Assembly (NCBI GenBank): GCA_030407315.1
Contig: JALQPE010001862.1
Coordinates: forward strand, 1-64,000
Source of the DNA: Asparagopsis taxiformis
Lineage: Eukaryota; Rhodophyta; Florideophyceae; Bonnemaisoniales; Bonnemaisoniaceae
Length of the DNA: 64,000 bases
Reading direction: 5' to 3'
Shown piece by piece: positions 11,184 to 21,770 of the stretch; position 1 is the stretch's first letter, and the number at the start of each line of letters is the position of its first letter. The notes under the pieces were generated by a model that saw only the letters and a program-made list of their open reading frames with translations, was not told the origin of the DNA and searched no databases. Both the position numbers and the translations under genes were made by a program.

Positions 11184-11996
11184 ATGAACGCGATCCACAC
11201 CACTACAGCGGTAATTCTGCTCTCCCTGATACTGTCCAGTCGCCTGGGAAGTGAGGGACATGTTGTCAGCAAACGACAACGTAATTTTGATGGGGTGCTA
11301 CCAAGCCTTCGTCAATCACTGAGCGTGATCAGAGAAGACGAAGTAACCACAAATCCAGGTATCCATCCGACAACCACTGCTCCCACCAAGGTTCCATCTA
11401 CATCGCTAGCGACTTTCACCACTGCAACGTCCACGGTTCAATTTAAAGATACAGGTCCGACGAAGCCAATTCCTACTGGGCCTACATTGATAATTGGAGC
11501 AATTCCGGATGACCGGAAATGTGGAAGGGAGGCGGATGAGATGAATAATCTGCAAAATAAAGAAGAATTATGCACACTCCGACTGCAACGCGCGACAAAG
11601 GCACTACTGGATGCAGTGAAGGGAGAGGAAGCGGCGGAGAAAGAGTTGAGGACAAGGGAAGAAACCTGGGAATCGAAGAAAAGATTGGTATGGGATTTGC
11701 AAAGATCTATAAGAGCCAAGGAAGCCGCACTTAGAAGACCAGGTGGTAATACGAGGCAGATGAGACGTATGCTCTCTGATTTAAGGAATAGGCTTCGACG
11801 AGCTATCACGCAACGAAATGCGGCCGAGAGAAACGCTGAAAACGCGAGAAAAGTGCTTGAGAGGGCTAGAAGGGAAGTCAGTGATGAGAGAGGAGAAACG
11901 AATTCGCTTAATAGTACTCTTACAAGCGTTCGTGAGGCTTTGAGAGTTTCTACTTCGAGGTATCTGTCATGTAAGGAGAAGAATGGGTTGCAATGA
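11184..11996 (+). CDS. Secreted coiled-coil protein, copy A (270 aa)
   Basis: The ATG at 11184 gives a signal peptide (MNAIHTTTAVILLSLILSSR) and lies 81 nt after a TATA box; the open frame further upstream has no ATG. After the signal comes a Thr/Pro-rich, probably glycosylated linker (about residues 55-105: TTTAPTKVPSTS, TGPTKPIPTGPT). Then follows a long, highly charged alpha-helical region (about 115-265) rich in Glu, Arg, Lys and Ala, consistent with a coiled coil. Three cysteines (RKCGRE, ELCTLR, LSCKEK) bracket the helix and could staple dimers. No family was recognised. The duplicate at 49325-50140 differs at nine residues plus one inserted residue. Confidence 0.7.
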   Translation: MNAIHTTTAVILLSLILSSRLGSEGHVVSKRQRNFDGVLPSLRQSLSVIREDEVTTNPGIHPTTTAPTKVPSTSLATFTTATSTVQFKDTGPTKPIPTGPTLIIGAIPDDRKCGREADEMNNLQNKEELCTLRLQRATKALLDAVKGEEAAEKELRTREETWESKKRLVWDLQRSIRAKEAALRRPGGNTRQMRRMLSDLRNRLRRAITQRNAAERNAENARKVLERARREVSDERGETNSLNSTLTSVREALRVSTSRYLSCKEKNGLQ

Positions 11997-12346
11997 CGCT
12001 GCCCGTTTTTGAATATGGCAGTGTCCCATGTTGAATGGAGAGCGTGATTGTTTTGAAGTTGTAGAAGGAGTTTACGTATCTACATGTTTCCATGACTTGC
12101 GTTCATGGATGGCCTGGAAAGTTGTAACCCATCGCTGAGGATGGAAGATAAGAGTAGAGTAAATGTATGTGTGTATGCGCAATTACACAGAACACGTCCT
12201 CGTCACGTGCTTTTATTCGTCATGATGAGTACGAGTGTCTGTAGATCAATCGTCTCGTCATGAAAGTGTAAGTCACCCAACACTCGCCAAATTTTTCGCA
12301 CCTGCAGTGAATTATGGCCGGATTTACAGAAACTGAGTCATGACCA

Positions 12347-13890
12347 ATTGCAATTATCAAACGGCTCTTGATTTGACCATCGACTTACATTTTGCAGTAC
12401 TCCCAGTATGCTCAACACTCTGTCGCATGGACTCAACAGCGACGATTCGTGATGATGTGCGAGCGATTCGAAAGATGAAAACGCGTTTGTGAGGGACAAA
12501 GTGTTTACGGCTGCTTTTAGCGGAAAGTCGAGGGGGATAGAGCTCCGAAAAGAGCAGGACGTCATCGAGGGGAATGATCGTACGATCAGGTTGAAACCTC
12601 ATTCCCGGGCCTATCGAGTCGCAGTGTGCAATGGTGCAGACCTAGCCGCGTATTCCCGTTATTGACAGTTGGTTGTGTGCTTGGTTGATACCTCGAGTGG
12701 TGGCACGCAGCACACAATTTTTGATCGGAGCGATGGATTGCGCGGAATCGTTGCGAAATCGTGCTGAAATGTTGCCGGAACCAAACTGGTACTCTATGTC
12801 TCAGATCAGACGGAACTATTCCCAGTTGTGAGGTTTGCGCACAACCAGTATTCAATGCAGAGAAATTTACCAAGTGGATACGTCGCAACGTCAACCCATC
12901 CCCAACACTACAACGGCGCGTGCCAGATCGCTCGCATCCCCATTTCAGCAAATGTCAACCGTGCCAAACGTTCGCACTTGTTCCATAATCTTGCTGTAAA
13001 CCTGGATCGGTTTTCAAGATGGGCATTGGATTCGTCGAGCGGGTGAGGGAGGATCTGTGAAAGATATCGTAGGTGCACTACAAAAGTGAGAACAAGAATG
13101 GTGCTACGAATAGCGAGGGGAAGAAGCAGGTCGAAACGATTGAACTCGTCATATTAGCAGTTGTATGAGCACGGAAACGAACAGACGACGCCAGCGCCAC
13201 AGGAACCAGCCATCAGTAGACAATTACACAAATGTTCAATTGAAGAGATGGGGCGACTTTGACCATGTCCTTGTTCAAAATCCGCAGACTAGCAACGTGG
13301 ACCGGAAGAGACTGAATAACGGGAGTTATCTGGAGAGATGATGGCGACAAGAAGGCTCTTTGCGCAGCGGCGATGGCTCGACGAGGCGTGTTACGAAATG
13401 TATCATCACTGGACTACATGCGCACGCTACCAACACGTCGCGCTCGCTGTCTATCGCAGTACCTTGGCTTAGAATGAGCGCCACTCATCATCAATAAATA
13501 TACAGCCATTAAGAAGAGATTCCGCTCATCAGCGCAGGGGACAGTTCAATCGATTTCAATCTATGTTAACCCGGAGCGCTTTGGGGCCTGTAGTGGTCGC
13601 AGCGGAAGAGCAGTACTGAGGATTTGGTTTTAAATATCAGAACCAAAGATGATTCGTTCTCGGCACTAGCTCTCAACGACCGGACAGATCGATGCTGCAA
13701 CGCATGACGCACATCTGCGCGATGGGGTGTTCGCCGTAGCCAAGTGTCGACGATTTGCGTTCGATCGTAGTTGATCCGGCAAAGCCGCGTCGCGACTCAG
13801 CCTTACATGCTGGGAGCAACGGTTACGTGGCGTGGTGATGAGATCGTCGCTAGTTGTCAGTCGGCTACCGGAGGTACCACCGGGTCCGAG
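12347..13890. other. Copy A-specific sequence absent from copy B
   Basis: Together with 19374-19453 this forms a stretch of about 1.6 kb, interrupted by Copia3, that copy B lacks. It has only short minus-strand frames (12357-12602, 12586-12951) with stops between them and no recognisable domain. It may be an old element remnant or host DNA deleted from copy B. Confidence 0.5.
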
Positions 13891-14320
13891 TGTAGTTTAA
13901 CTATGACAGAACCGGTGTAGTAGACGCGGCCGGAGCCAAACTGTCCACTGGTACGTCAATAGGTTAGTAGACGCGGCCGGAGCCAAGCTGTCCACTTATG
14001 AGTCAACCGTTATCAAACGATGCCTGTCCTTAGCGCACTGATACGCTGGAGGTTCGTGTGATGTGAACAGTGTACCTTGTTTACTCAAAGTGAGAATGTA
14101 AGTAGAATGTAAATTGATGATCCTAGTGATCTACAACTATCTTTTGACATTGTTCCTTAAGTACTATTTTGAATACAACTAAGAATTAGAGATGTGCAGA
14201 CTTGCACAGGTTATTGAGTCACTCTCATTATTTGAGATTACGTGTTCGTATGTTGTGTTGCCACTAAATGTAGATGATAATTATCCACTCTCCTCGATGT
14301 TTCGTGTAATAATTACAACA
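13891..14320 (-). repeat. Copia3 3' LTR (430 bp)
   Basis: Begins TGTAGTTTAACT and ends AATTACAACA on the plus strand. It contains a 31-bp direct repeat pair (13918-13948 and 13965-13995, one mismatch) around TAGACGCGGCCGGAGCCAA. Confidence 0.93.
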
Positions 14321-14353
14321 CTCGCAGTTTTTTCTCATCGAAATGGCTGTGGC

Positions 14354-17300
14354 TCATTGTCGGACTATCCATTGTTCGATTGGGAATTTGCAGTTATTAT
14401 GCATCAGCTGTTCCAGTGCTGGACACTTTCCAATTTTGGTTAGTCCGTCCGCTGGATTATGTTCCGATCGAACTAGCCCAATGTCCGATATTTCATTCTT
14501 TTCATATCCTTCCCTTGATGCAGTGAGATCGATCATAAGTCTCTTCTCTTTCGTTGACGAAGCCTTGGTAATTATATCAAATAGGGATCTTGAGTCTGTA
14601 AACATCGACAGAGGAACTTTTCGTCCCATAAGCTTTTCCAAGTCATGTCTGAATGTAAATGCCCAATCAAATGCATCTGAGAATGCGTATACCTCCCCAC
14701 CTAATATGGATCGCACTACCCTCCTTGACTTGTAACTCGTAAAATGGATAATATTTGATTGGTAATGCTTATCCTTGAGCACAACGATGAAGCCCAGTTG
14801 AGATGTGAGGTCGCTGTTGTTACTGAAACTGGCATCAGCATATGCATTGATTGCGATAGAATCAACGTCCAATTTCTTGTATAAAAGAGCATTATTAGCT
14901 GTTTTCTGCAGATGCTTGATTACTTTGTTCAGTACAGTTATTTTTTCTGCGTTGAAGGATGCTGCAGTTATTTGTGCTGTCATGCTTATAGCTGCGCATA
15001 TGTCAGGTCTGGAGTGGCATATCCATGCTAAACGTGCTCTCATCGATCTAAATTCCTCATAATCTGAACCTTTTGATACTGGTTGTATCTTTCTGAGGTA
15101 CTCACTCTGAGATATTTGAATCTCTCCAGTTTCCAGCATCTTAAGATTACAACCAATGAAATTGATATTGTCCCACTCCCTTTGTCTTGATTCAAACTTA
15201 GTGAGCGTCTGGCTAGAGTGGCTTTGGAAATTCTTATCTCCAGCGAGTAGTGAATCATCAACAAAAGTACCTGCCACCCCGCTCAATTTTCCTTCCGACT
15301 TGTAATAGAAAAAACATGGATCTCCAGTGAGAGTGTGCATATGCAAATCATCGCGCATGTGGAGGTGGAAAGTCTTCTTCCAGTAATCGCCCGAGTCTGA
15401 CAGTCCATACAAAGGCTTAAGTAACTTCAGTACTTCATCGCCTTCAAGTTTGAGCTCTTTCGGAGGCTTAATATAGACATCTCGCGTCAGTTTGTCCATG
15501 CTCTGTAGGTACGCTTGTGAGATATCATGAGAAAATATGCGGAAGCTAAAAGTAGATGCAATTGATGCAATTAGTCTTGTAGAGCTTTGTTTCAGAGTAG
15601 ACGCATTATGTATTAGATACATTTTTTCAGAGTCTTTGTGTCCTTGTACGACAAACCGAGCCTTGTACAACTCATCTTTTGAACCAACATTTTTGATACT
15701 TAACACAAAGCGTCCATTTAAAACGTTTGCATCAGATGGTAGCTGTGATAGTTTAACCTTTTCCCATGTGTCACGCGCAATTAGACCCTTGAGCTCTTTT
15801 TCTTTAGCTTCATTGAAGATTTCACTGTTTCTTCTTTTGTCGTTTGGCATTAAAGTCTCTGTAATACCGATATCTTGTGTTGTATTGCTTCTGAACCTCT
15901 TAAACGTACTGTGCATTGTTTGTAAGAGGCATAATTGAGTGTCATCTTGAAAGGGAATGACATCCTCAATAGAATATCTAAATTGTTTTCCACTCTTGTC
16001 ACTTGTTAGGATAACCTTTCCATAGTTTCGCACACAGACATATCCGGACTTCCATCGTTTGTCCTTCTCATGATAAACAAACAGTTGCATCCCGGGTTTG
16101 ATTATACGGTCTGAAGCAGAAGGGATGTTCGCTTTCATAGCTCTTTGTATTCTCAATTCAGCTGTAATTATTGCCATTTCCTTTCTAGCAATGTTCAAAG
16201 CCCTCATTCTGTCTGCTTGTTCTGGAAGTTTTGAGTCGGTGATTGGGAATCTTGGTAAAACTCCAAAGACGAGCAAGGATGGCACAAGCCCTTCCGGCCC
16301 CATTGTATCATTCATGGCCTTTGTCGCTAGGCGCAGTATTAAATTAATGCTTAGACTTGGAAAGTCATTTTGTATCTTGAAGAAGATTCTTCGGAGTGGT
16401 GCATGATACCGTTCGCCAGATCCAAGAGAATGATGGATTCTAATTCCAGAGATCTTTAGTTCTATGCCGACAGAGTTGCATATATCAGTCCATCTCTTAG
16501 AAGTGAAGGCAGATCCAGAATCCACGTGGAATCGATCTGGATATCCTGTGTACAAAGCAGCCCAATTTTCGAGGAATGACTTCCATATATCTTCGCTAGA
16601 TTCACCATGTAAAAATCCTGCAGAGCTAAAATGTGTCTGTGTATCAACAATGTGAAGTAGTGGCTTCGAGAGTATCCACATCAAATCCAGAGCCAACTCT
16701 TGATTGAAAATTACTTCACCTGGTATAGACACTTGAAATCTTGCTGGCCTTGGTCCAAGCTCAGTACAGGTCTTGCACGCTGTCTGTATTTCTTCTAGGA
16801 GCCTGCGAGTTTCTATAGTTGCCTTTTCAGGCTTTGCCCTCTTGATGAGATCGTACAACTTTTGTACTGAAGGATGGAAGAAATGTTTGTGTAGCTTAGT
16901 TAGCTCTTGCTTGCAAAATAGTGTGTTGATAACACCCCACTCAAGGTATAAATGACCGAACTTTCGAGTTATGGGAGTACGGGTGTTTGTAGAAGGACAT
17001 ACGAGCATATTTGTAGTGTTATCTGCATACCAACCTTGCTTATCCAACACATCAAGTCCAACTAACATTGGAACGTCAGCAGATACGACATCGATTTGCA
17101 GTGGTACGAAGGCCCCACATGGTGATGGTACTCTGACGTACATCTTCCCTAGACTTTTGTGTATAGTATCGCCGAAACGGAAGGCAATATTTGATTCTTT
17201 CACCCTGTAAGGTATCCCCATATACCTGGCGTATGCCTTTGCTTGTTGTAATCCTACAACACTCTTTTGAGCTCCAATATCTAACACAGCGCCATTGAAA

Positions 17301-17455
17301 GTAGCTGAGCTTGTCCCGTGGAACAAGATATTATTGCATGCAGCATACACTTCACATTGGTCTTTGTCTTGTTCGTAATGCTTACAACATTGTGTTGGAT
17401 GACTTTTTTCTGGCCTTTTGGTCAGGATTCCGCGGCCACTGAAATCCTGCTTCAA
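14354..17455 (-). CDS. Copia3 pol: protease, integrase, reverse transcriptase, RNase H
   Basis: About 1033 residues in copia order. A protease-like motif LDIGAQKSVVG (Asp59) replaces the usual DSG/DTG. The integrase core shows ALDLMWILSK, HVDSGSAFTS and LGSGERYHAP as the three acidic segments. The reverse transcriptase has the ARFVVQGHKD region, SHDISQAYLQ and FVDDSLLAG (catalytic Asp733 and Asp734). The C-terminal RNase H has YADASFSNNS, FTDSRSL and a terminal HNPADGLTK. The frame has no ATG at its beginning: it opens at a TTG directly over the gag stop codon (T5 run), so it is expected to be made by -1 frameshifting from gag. The ORF is uninterrupted. Confidence 0.9.
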   Translation of the reverse strand: MKQDFSGRGILTKRPEKSHPTQCCKHYEQDKDQCEVYAACNNILFHGTSSATFNGAVLDIGAQKSVVGLQQAKAYARYMGIPYRVKESNIAFRFGDTIHKSLGKMYVRVPSPCGAFVPLQIDVVSADVPMLVGLDVLDKQGWYADNTTNMLVCPSTNTRTPITRKFGHLYLEWGVINTLFCKQELTKLHKHFFHPSVQKLYDLIKRAKPEKATIETRRLLEEIQTACKTCTELGPRPARFQVSIPGEVIFNQELALDLMWILSKPLLHIVDTQTHFSSAGFLHGESSEDIWKSFLENWAALYTGYPDRFHVDSGSAFTSKRWTDICNSVGIELKISGIRIHHSLGSGERYHAPLRRIFFKIQNDFPSLSINLILRLATKAMNDTMGPEGLVPSLLVFGVLPRFPITDSKLPEQADRMRALNIARKEMAIITAELRIQRAMKANIPSASDRIIKPGMQLFVYHEKDKRWKSGYVCVRNYGKVILTSDKSGKQFRYSIEDVIPFQDDTQLCLLQTMHSTFKRFRSNTTQDIGITETLMPNDKRRNSEIFNEAKEKELKGLIARDTWEKVKLSQLPSDANVLNGRFVLSIKNVGSKDELYKARFVVQGHKDSEKMYLIHNASTLKQSSTRLIASIASTFSFRIFSHDISQAYLQSMDKLTRDVYIKPPKELKLEGDEVLKLLKPLYGLSDSGDYWKKTFHLHMRDDLHMHTLTGDPCFFYYKSEGKLSGVAGTFVDDSLLAGDKNFQSHSSQTLTKFESRQREWDNINFIGCNLKMLETGEIQISQSEYLRKIQPVSKGSDYEEFRSMRARLAWICHSRPDICAAISMTAQITAASFNAEKITVLNKVIKHLQKTANNALLYKKLDVDSIAINAYADASFSNNSDLTSQLGFIVVLKDKHYQSNIIHFTSYKSRRVVRSILGGEVYAFSDAFDWAFTFRHDLEKLMGRKVPLSMFTDSRSLFDIITKASSTKEKRLMIDLTASREGYEKNEISDIGLVRSEHNPADGLTKIGKCPALEQLMHNNCKFPIEQWIVRQ

Positions 17456-18903
17456 AAATCATCATCGCTGTACAGCGCGTTGTTCAATGAAGGAGTGGCA
17501 TGGTTCTTTGCAGCGTCAATATGAGAATCTCTTACTTCTTGGATGGTTTTTTCGACATCATCAACAAAGAATATTTCATCCGCAACAGAGTCACTTTCCA
17601 CGTCAGACTCTTGAGCATCTAAGTCTTGACATAACTCGAATAGAACTGTACGATAGTTTTTGTCACTCTTGCCGAACTTTTTGTTGTAGTAGTCGACTCG
17701 TTTTGCCATCACCCTTGTGTGGTTTACGGGTTTTTTGCAAGACAGACTGCCGACAACGTGCCCATTTTCACCACAATTCCAGCATATGATATCTCTCTGA
17801 CGTCTTTTGTCATGATATTGACCATTATGGTTCCTATGTCTACTTCTGAAGTGTTTAGGATCTCTTCCATACCTTGCCTGTCCTGTAAAGTGTATTCCAG
17901 GAATTCCATATCCGCAATTGTCATCTCTTGTCTCTGTCTCAATTGTTAAACGATCCATATTGTTTGCAGCTACTTCTTCCAGGTGGTGCTGTAATGCGGC
18001 TTCAAGATTGACATAAAGCTGATGGAATGATAGTTTGTCTGGTGCTGCTCTCTTCAATGCATCGCCTGCCCATTTCTGCCCAATTACCGCCTTTCGAAGG
18101 AATTCAAGCATGTGCGCATCATGACGGTGGGAGGGAGGTGCTTGCGGTGTAAGCTTTGTTATGGTTTGATATATCGTATCGAGGGCTATAGATGCGCTGG
18201 TAGTAGATGAAATCAGCTTCGTGATACGTAGCGAACGCAGTTGTGTAAGAATCTTTTCCTGCTTAGTTGCAGAATTGAATTCCTGATTCATACGTTTCAC
18301 AGCTTCATTATAGCTACGGACAAACGGTTTGATTTTGTCTAGAAAGAATCGTTTTGCATCACCACTAAACAAATTATGTAAGAACCGATATTTGTCAGCT
18401 TCTGACAAGTTGTAGTCGATTGCAATGCATTCATAATTTGAGAGATACTCTGCAATGTTTTCGTCTATTCTTCCAGAGAATTTCTTCTCCTCCTTGTCTA
18501 ATCGCATAGCAACATTATGTACCTTCCTTGAGTCATCTGGGGCGTCTCTTTCAGGGATGGATTCGTTTTGATTAGCCTCGTGTGGTGATGGATCAATCAA
18601 TTTGATTGAAATGCTTGTACTCTCTTCGTCTGGGTAGAGATGATACCCAATTTGACGTATTATGCGTCCAGTAGAGTGCCTCGGTAATGTAACTCCTCTA
18701 GATACCAGGAAGTCCCTAAACTTGGTATAGAAAATGCCATTTTGTCTGACGTCATCGTGAAACAAATCCGAAGGGTCTATTCCTTCAATAATTGCGCTTC
18801 GCAGTTTCTCGCCAGTCAGATTGTTTGCTTCAATGTCACGAACTTGTGTGATCAAGTTCTTTGTCCTGTTGCCAGTGACAATTACGTTTTCCATGAACGT
18901 CAT
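17452..18903 (-). CDS. Copia3 gag (483 aa)
   Basis: Starts at the ATG 40 nt inside the 5' LTR (MTFMENVIVTGNR). The central part has gag-capsid-like sequence (YLSNYECIAI, FLHNLFSGDAKRFF, MNQEFNSATKQEKIL). A zinc knuckle near the C-terminus reads CWNCGENGHVVGSLSC, a CX2CX4HX6C spacing two residues longer than the usual CX2CX4HX4C. The ORF ends in an acidic DDDF-stop at 17452, where the T5 run overlaps the start of the pol frame. The product would package element RNA in virus-like particles. Confidence 0.85.
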   Translation of the reverse strand: MTFMENVIVTGNRTKNLITQVRDIEANNLTGEKLRSAIIEGIDPSDLFHDDVRQNGIFYTKFRDFLVSRGVTLPRHSTGRIIRQIGYHLYPDEESTSISIKLIDPSPHEANQNESIPERDAPDDSRKVHNVAMRLDKEEKKFSGRIDENIAEYLSNYECIAIDYNLSEADKYRFLHNLFSGDAKRFFLDKIKPFVRSYNEAVKRMNQEFNSATKQEKILTQLRSLRITKLISSTTSASIALDTIYQTITKLTPQAPPSHRHDAHMLEFLRKAVIGQKWAGDALKRAAPDKLSFHQLYVNLEAALQHHLEEVAANNMDRLTIETETRDDNCGYGIPGIHFTGQARYGRDPKHFRSRHRNHNGQYHDKRRQRDIICWNCGENGHVVGSLSCKKPVNHTRVMAKRVDYYNKKFGKSDKNYRTVLFELCQDLDAQESDVESDSVADEIFFVDDVEKTIQEVRDSHIDAAKNHATPSLNNALYSDDDF

Positions 18904-18943
18904 TGAGAATGAGTCGGTTACTTCACGTAAACGTATTCGCGAA

Positions 18944-19373
18944 TGTAGTTTAACTATGACAGAACCGGTGTAGTAGACGCGGCCGGAGCCAAACTGTCCA
19001 CTGGTACGTCAATAGGTTAGTAGACGCGGCCGGAGCCAAGCTGTCCACTTATGAGTCAACCGTTATCAAACGATGCCTGTCCTTAGCGCACTGATACGCT
19101 GGAGGTTCGTGTGATGTGAACAGTGTACCTTGTTTACTCAAAGTGAGAATGTAAGTAGAATGTAAATTGATGATCCTAGTGATCTACAACTATCTTTTGA
19201 CATTGTTCCTTAAGTACTATTTTGAATACAACTAAGAATTAGAGATGTGCAGACTTGCACAGGTTATTGAGTCACTCTCATTATTTGAGATTACGTGTTC
19301 GTATGTTGTGTTGCCACTAAATGTAGATGATAATTATCCACTCTCCTCGATGTTTCGTGTAATAATTACAACA
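18944..19373 (-). repeat. Copia3 5' LTR (430 bp)
   Basis: Same sequence as 13891-14320 as far as I compared it. It lies at the upstream end of the minus-strand element. The 4-5 kb between LTRs has no further insertion. Confidence 0.93.
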
Positions 19374-19453
19374 CCGAGAACGCTTTTTCAGGCGCGGCGC
19401 GGTGAGCAGCGCTGGCGGCTTCAGAACAGATCGAATTGAATAGCAGAAATATT

Positions 19454-21770
19454 GTTGGTTTTATTTGGCGTACACCGAGCGGACTCAGCGTCGCGCCCTC
19501 TGACGTTGCGAGCAACTATTTCGCCACCGAATGTCTGGCTATGCGATTGCACAGAGACCGGTTTCTGTTGAGCTATCGATGACCGCGCCAACGTCATGGC
19601 ATGATGAATAGATAAGCGCTGCGAGCGCTGCGAGATAATCACCTTCCATTTGTTCCTAGATACTCAACTGATAATTCAGACGCCAGCAAAGTTTCTTATC
19701 GTCATCTTTGCTCCCATTGCTACGATATATTGTCTACACGGGTATTCAACGTTACCGATATGTTTGCATAGTCTTTTCAACTATGCAGGTACGGGAATGA
19801 TAATGAAGTTCTCAAACAAAGCTCCGCAGCCTCCCTATCTCCATTCTACCCTTCCTTCATTCTCATCCGTATCATTACATCGCAGTAGTCAAACAAATGT
19901 CGGCCAATCTCAAGTTGCCTTCAAGTTCTTCTCCACCACTGCACCCAAAACTCCTCAATTTCCACCCACACTTTCATCACTCATTTCTATCTGCTATGAT
20001 GGGATGCTCCTCTTTTCTACGATATGTCCCTGATACGATAATCACACTACTCTGTCTTCCTATTTGAGCCGCTGGAGCTCAAACGTAGTTCTTTAGTCGT
20101 CCCGTAGCATGTTTCAAACAGCGCTGCATGCATCCAAACTGAACTGAAATCAGGAAAATTGCTGTGGAAGGTTTCTTCTCGCATGGAAGTCTCCACTATC
20201 ACATTGATTGCTTCTAGAAAGACTAATTGAAGCTAGGCTAGATATGATTTTGAAGGTTGGTTTATTGAAACCAAACAATCTAAAAATCGAGTTTGTCGTA
20301 GACATATTTACATCTCTTGTTATACATCCTAGGCAGAAGTGCGATAGAATCTGCGGCGGCGGTTGGTTTCACGGCCTACTGAGGTTCGGGAAGAGCCATC
20401 ACCTTGCTCAAACTGGTGTCTACGACGTTTACCAGGAGCTGAACGAACGTTTGCGGCTGTGGAATTGCCGTTGTTCTTATCGGTGGAATAATTTCTTGGC
20501 TTCCTATTCCTGTTCCTTCGGCGCTGTGTCCTTTTCCTGCCTTCGCGCATAGGCGCAGAGTTCGTATTGCCCTGTTGTGGGCTAATTTTTTCATCTTGGT
20601 TCGTATCCGAACCCCTTGCTGCGATACTATTGACCTTTTTCTCTGCCGCCGATTTCTTCTTCTCGTCAGCCTTTCTCTCCTTTTCCATACGCTCTTTTTC
20701 CTGCCTTTCCACGATCATTTCGTCAAGTGGACGATCAATGTTGATCGGGTAGACGGTGTTCAACGAGCGGATGCGTAGGATAGTCATTTGGATGGAATTG
20801 AAAAGCTGGAGGAAGGAGGAAGGCAGGGTGATGGAGATGTTGAGGTTGTGGTTGTGATTGCTAGGAGGAAACATGAAGCATTTGTTAAATATGGATTGGA
20901 TTGAGACTAGAATATGATTTGAAGGAGAGGGTTCAATGTTGTGAGGTGATTCTGAGGAGAAGAATGCATTTTTGAGACGTGATAATTTCGGTTTACATTA
21001 CGAGGGAGTGGAAAGGTAAGAGAAAGAATGTGATAATTCGCGTGGAGTCGGTTTGCATGAAAGGGAAAGCAACTGGTTTGCATTGATATCTAGTGGACGG
21101 AATGGTGAATGCGTGGGATATGATAAAAATATTTTCATTGTCAGTCTGTTACCAGCCAGCCATGTAGGCTTCGTCTATCGTATATATGCATTTTCCATCA
21201 GAGATTATTATCGACCACACTTCACAGCTGGTAGACGCGGTGGTCCACCGGGTTCCGATACCTTTTCCCAGCTTGTAGGGGCAAATTTTAATTGGACTCC
21301 TTTCGAACCTACAGCTAGATCGTTTTTCTGACGAGTCGGAGTGTGTGGAGATGAAAAGGGAAAACCGCAGGACCACATGCGCGGAGGAAAGTACTATCAC
21401 AACGCGAAGATTGTCAGGAGTTATAAGAAGAACGGTGTTATTAAGATGCACGTAACATTAGTGGCGAATCATTTTGGATTTATGGTGTTCCACATATGCA
21501 ACGTCGCGAAATGCGGAGGGGAAATATCAGAGAGTTGTTTCAAAAAACGGTCATTGTTCACTATTGAAGCGGACGGGAGCTGCAACTTGTGAGAAACCTA
21601 CTGAGAAAAGGTGTAGGCCTATAGATAAAAACTATCCTGAAAGGCGGTATCCGCCTTGTACAAAGGGTAGAAGAGGAGTCGAACAATATGATCAGACAGT
21701 GGTACAATATGCCTTGCCGAAAGATATGACATGTAAACATTGCGTTCTGCATTGGTATTGGGCTAGTAAT
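19454..21770 (+). repeat. Duplicon copy A, right part
   Basis: Matches copy B pieces 50489-51825, 57368-58259 and 63906-64000 with few differences. It preserves the empty sites of Gypsy2 (GTCATTTGGATGG at about 20784) and Gypsy3 (AAGAGGAGTCGAAC at about 21671). The homology probably continues past 21770, but copy B runs off the window there. From 19454 to 20328 no gene is supported; a 127-aa ORF at 19650-20033 is present in both copies but has no recognisable feature. Confidence 0.9.
20329..20787 (-). CDS. Small basic Lys/Arg-rich protein, copy A (152 aa)
   Basis: The frame reads MTILRIRSLNTVYPINIDRP, then a strongly charged helix (EMIVERQEKERMEKERKADE), then an Arg/Asn-rich basic tail (RKRTQRRRNRNRKPRN, GKRRRHQ, NRRRRFYRTSA). 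This composition suits a nucleolar or RNA-binding protein, but no family was recognised. An upstream in-frame ATG at 20874 would add 29 residues. I prefer the ATG at 20787 because copy B keeps everything from it onward, Gypsy2 being inserted just upstream. The copies differ at four residues (for example SAAEKKV versus SVTEKKA, RRRR versus RCRR). Confidence 0.5.
   Translation of the reverse strand: MTILRIRSLNTVYPINIDRPLDEMIVERQEKERMEKERKADEKKKSAAEKKVNSIAARGSDTNQDEKISPQQGNTNSAPMREGRKRTQRRRNRNRKPRNYSTDKNNGNSTAANVRSAPGKRRRHQFEQGDGSSRTSVGRETNRRRRFYRTSA

Larger units (their letters stand above)
9413..12346 (+). repeat. Duplicon copy A, left part
   Basis: This stretch matches copy B pieces 36338-36575, 41814-43257 and 49259-50488 with only scattered differences. 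Copy A lacks the Copia2 and Gypsy1 insertions, so it shows the empty sites: AGCACGTGATTGTGCTC at about 9643 and GCGTGAATCTGTCC at about 11116. The homology starts close to 9413 and breaks off at 12346 (CATGACCAAT), where copy B jumps to the equivalent of 19454. Apart from the coiled-coil gene at 11184 no gene is supported; the 9.4-11.1 kb part has only short ORFs. Confidence 0.9.
13891..19373 (-). mobile_element. Copia3: complete Ty1/copia-type LTR retrotransposon
   Basis: The element is 5483 bp, transcribed on the minus strand, with two 430-bp LTRs that start TGTAG and end AACA. They appear identical, and the element is flanked by a 5-bp target duplication CCGAG (13886-13890 and 19374-19378). 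Two ORFs encode gag and pol; the order integrase then reverse transcriptase marks it as copia-type. A purine-rich tract (GATGAGAAAAAA on the minus strand) precedes the 3' LTR. The primer site beside the 5' LTR begins TTCGCGAATACG and was not matched to a tRNA. Both ORFs look intact, so it may be competent. Confidence 0.92.

Noticed and set aside
12338..12951. Minus-strand frames in the copy A-specific segment as a decayed gene
   Set aside because: Three short frames with intervening stops and no recognisable domain; cannot be told from noise.
19650..20033. 127-aa ORF present in both duplicon copies (also 50684-51067)
   Set aside because: The copies are so similar that retention of an ORF is not evidence of selection; no signal, domain or promoter was seen.
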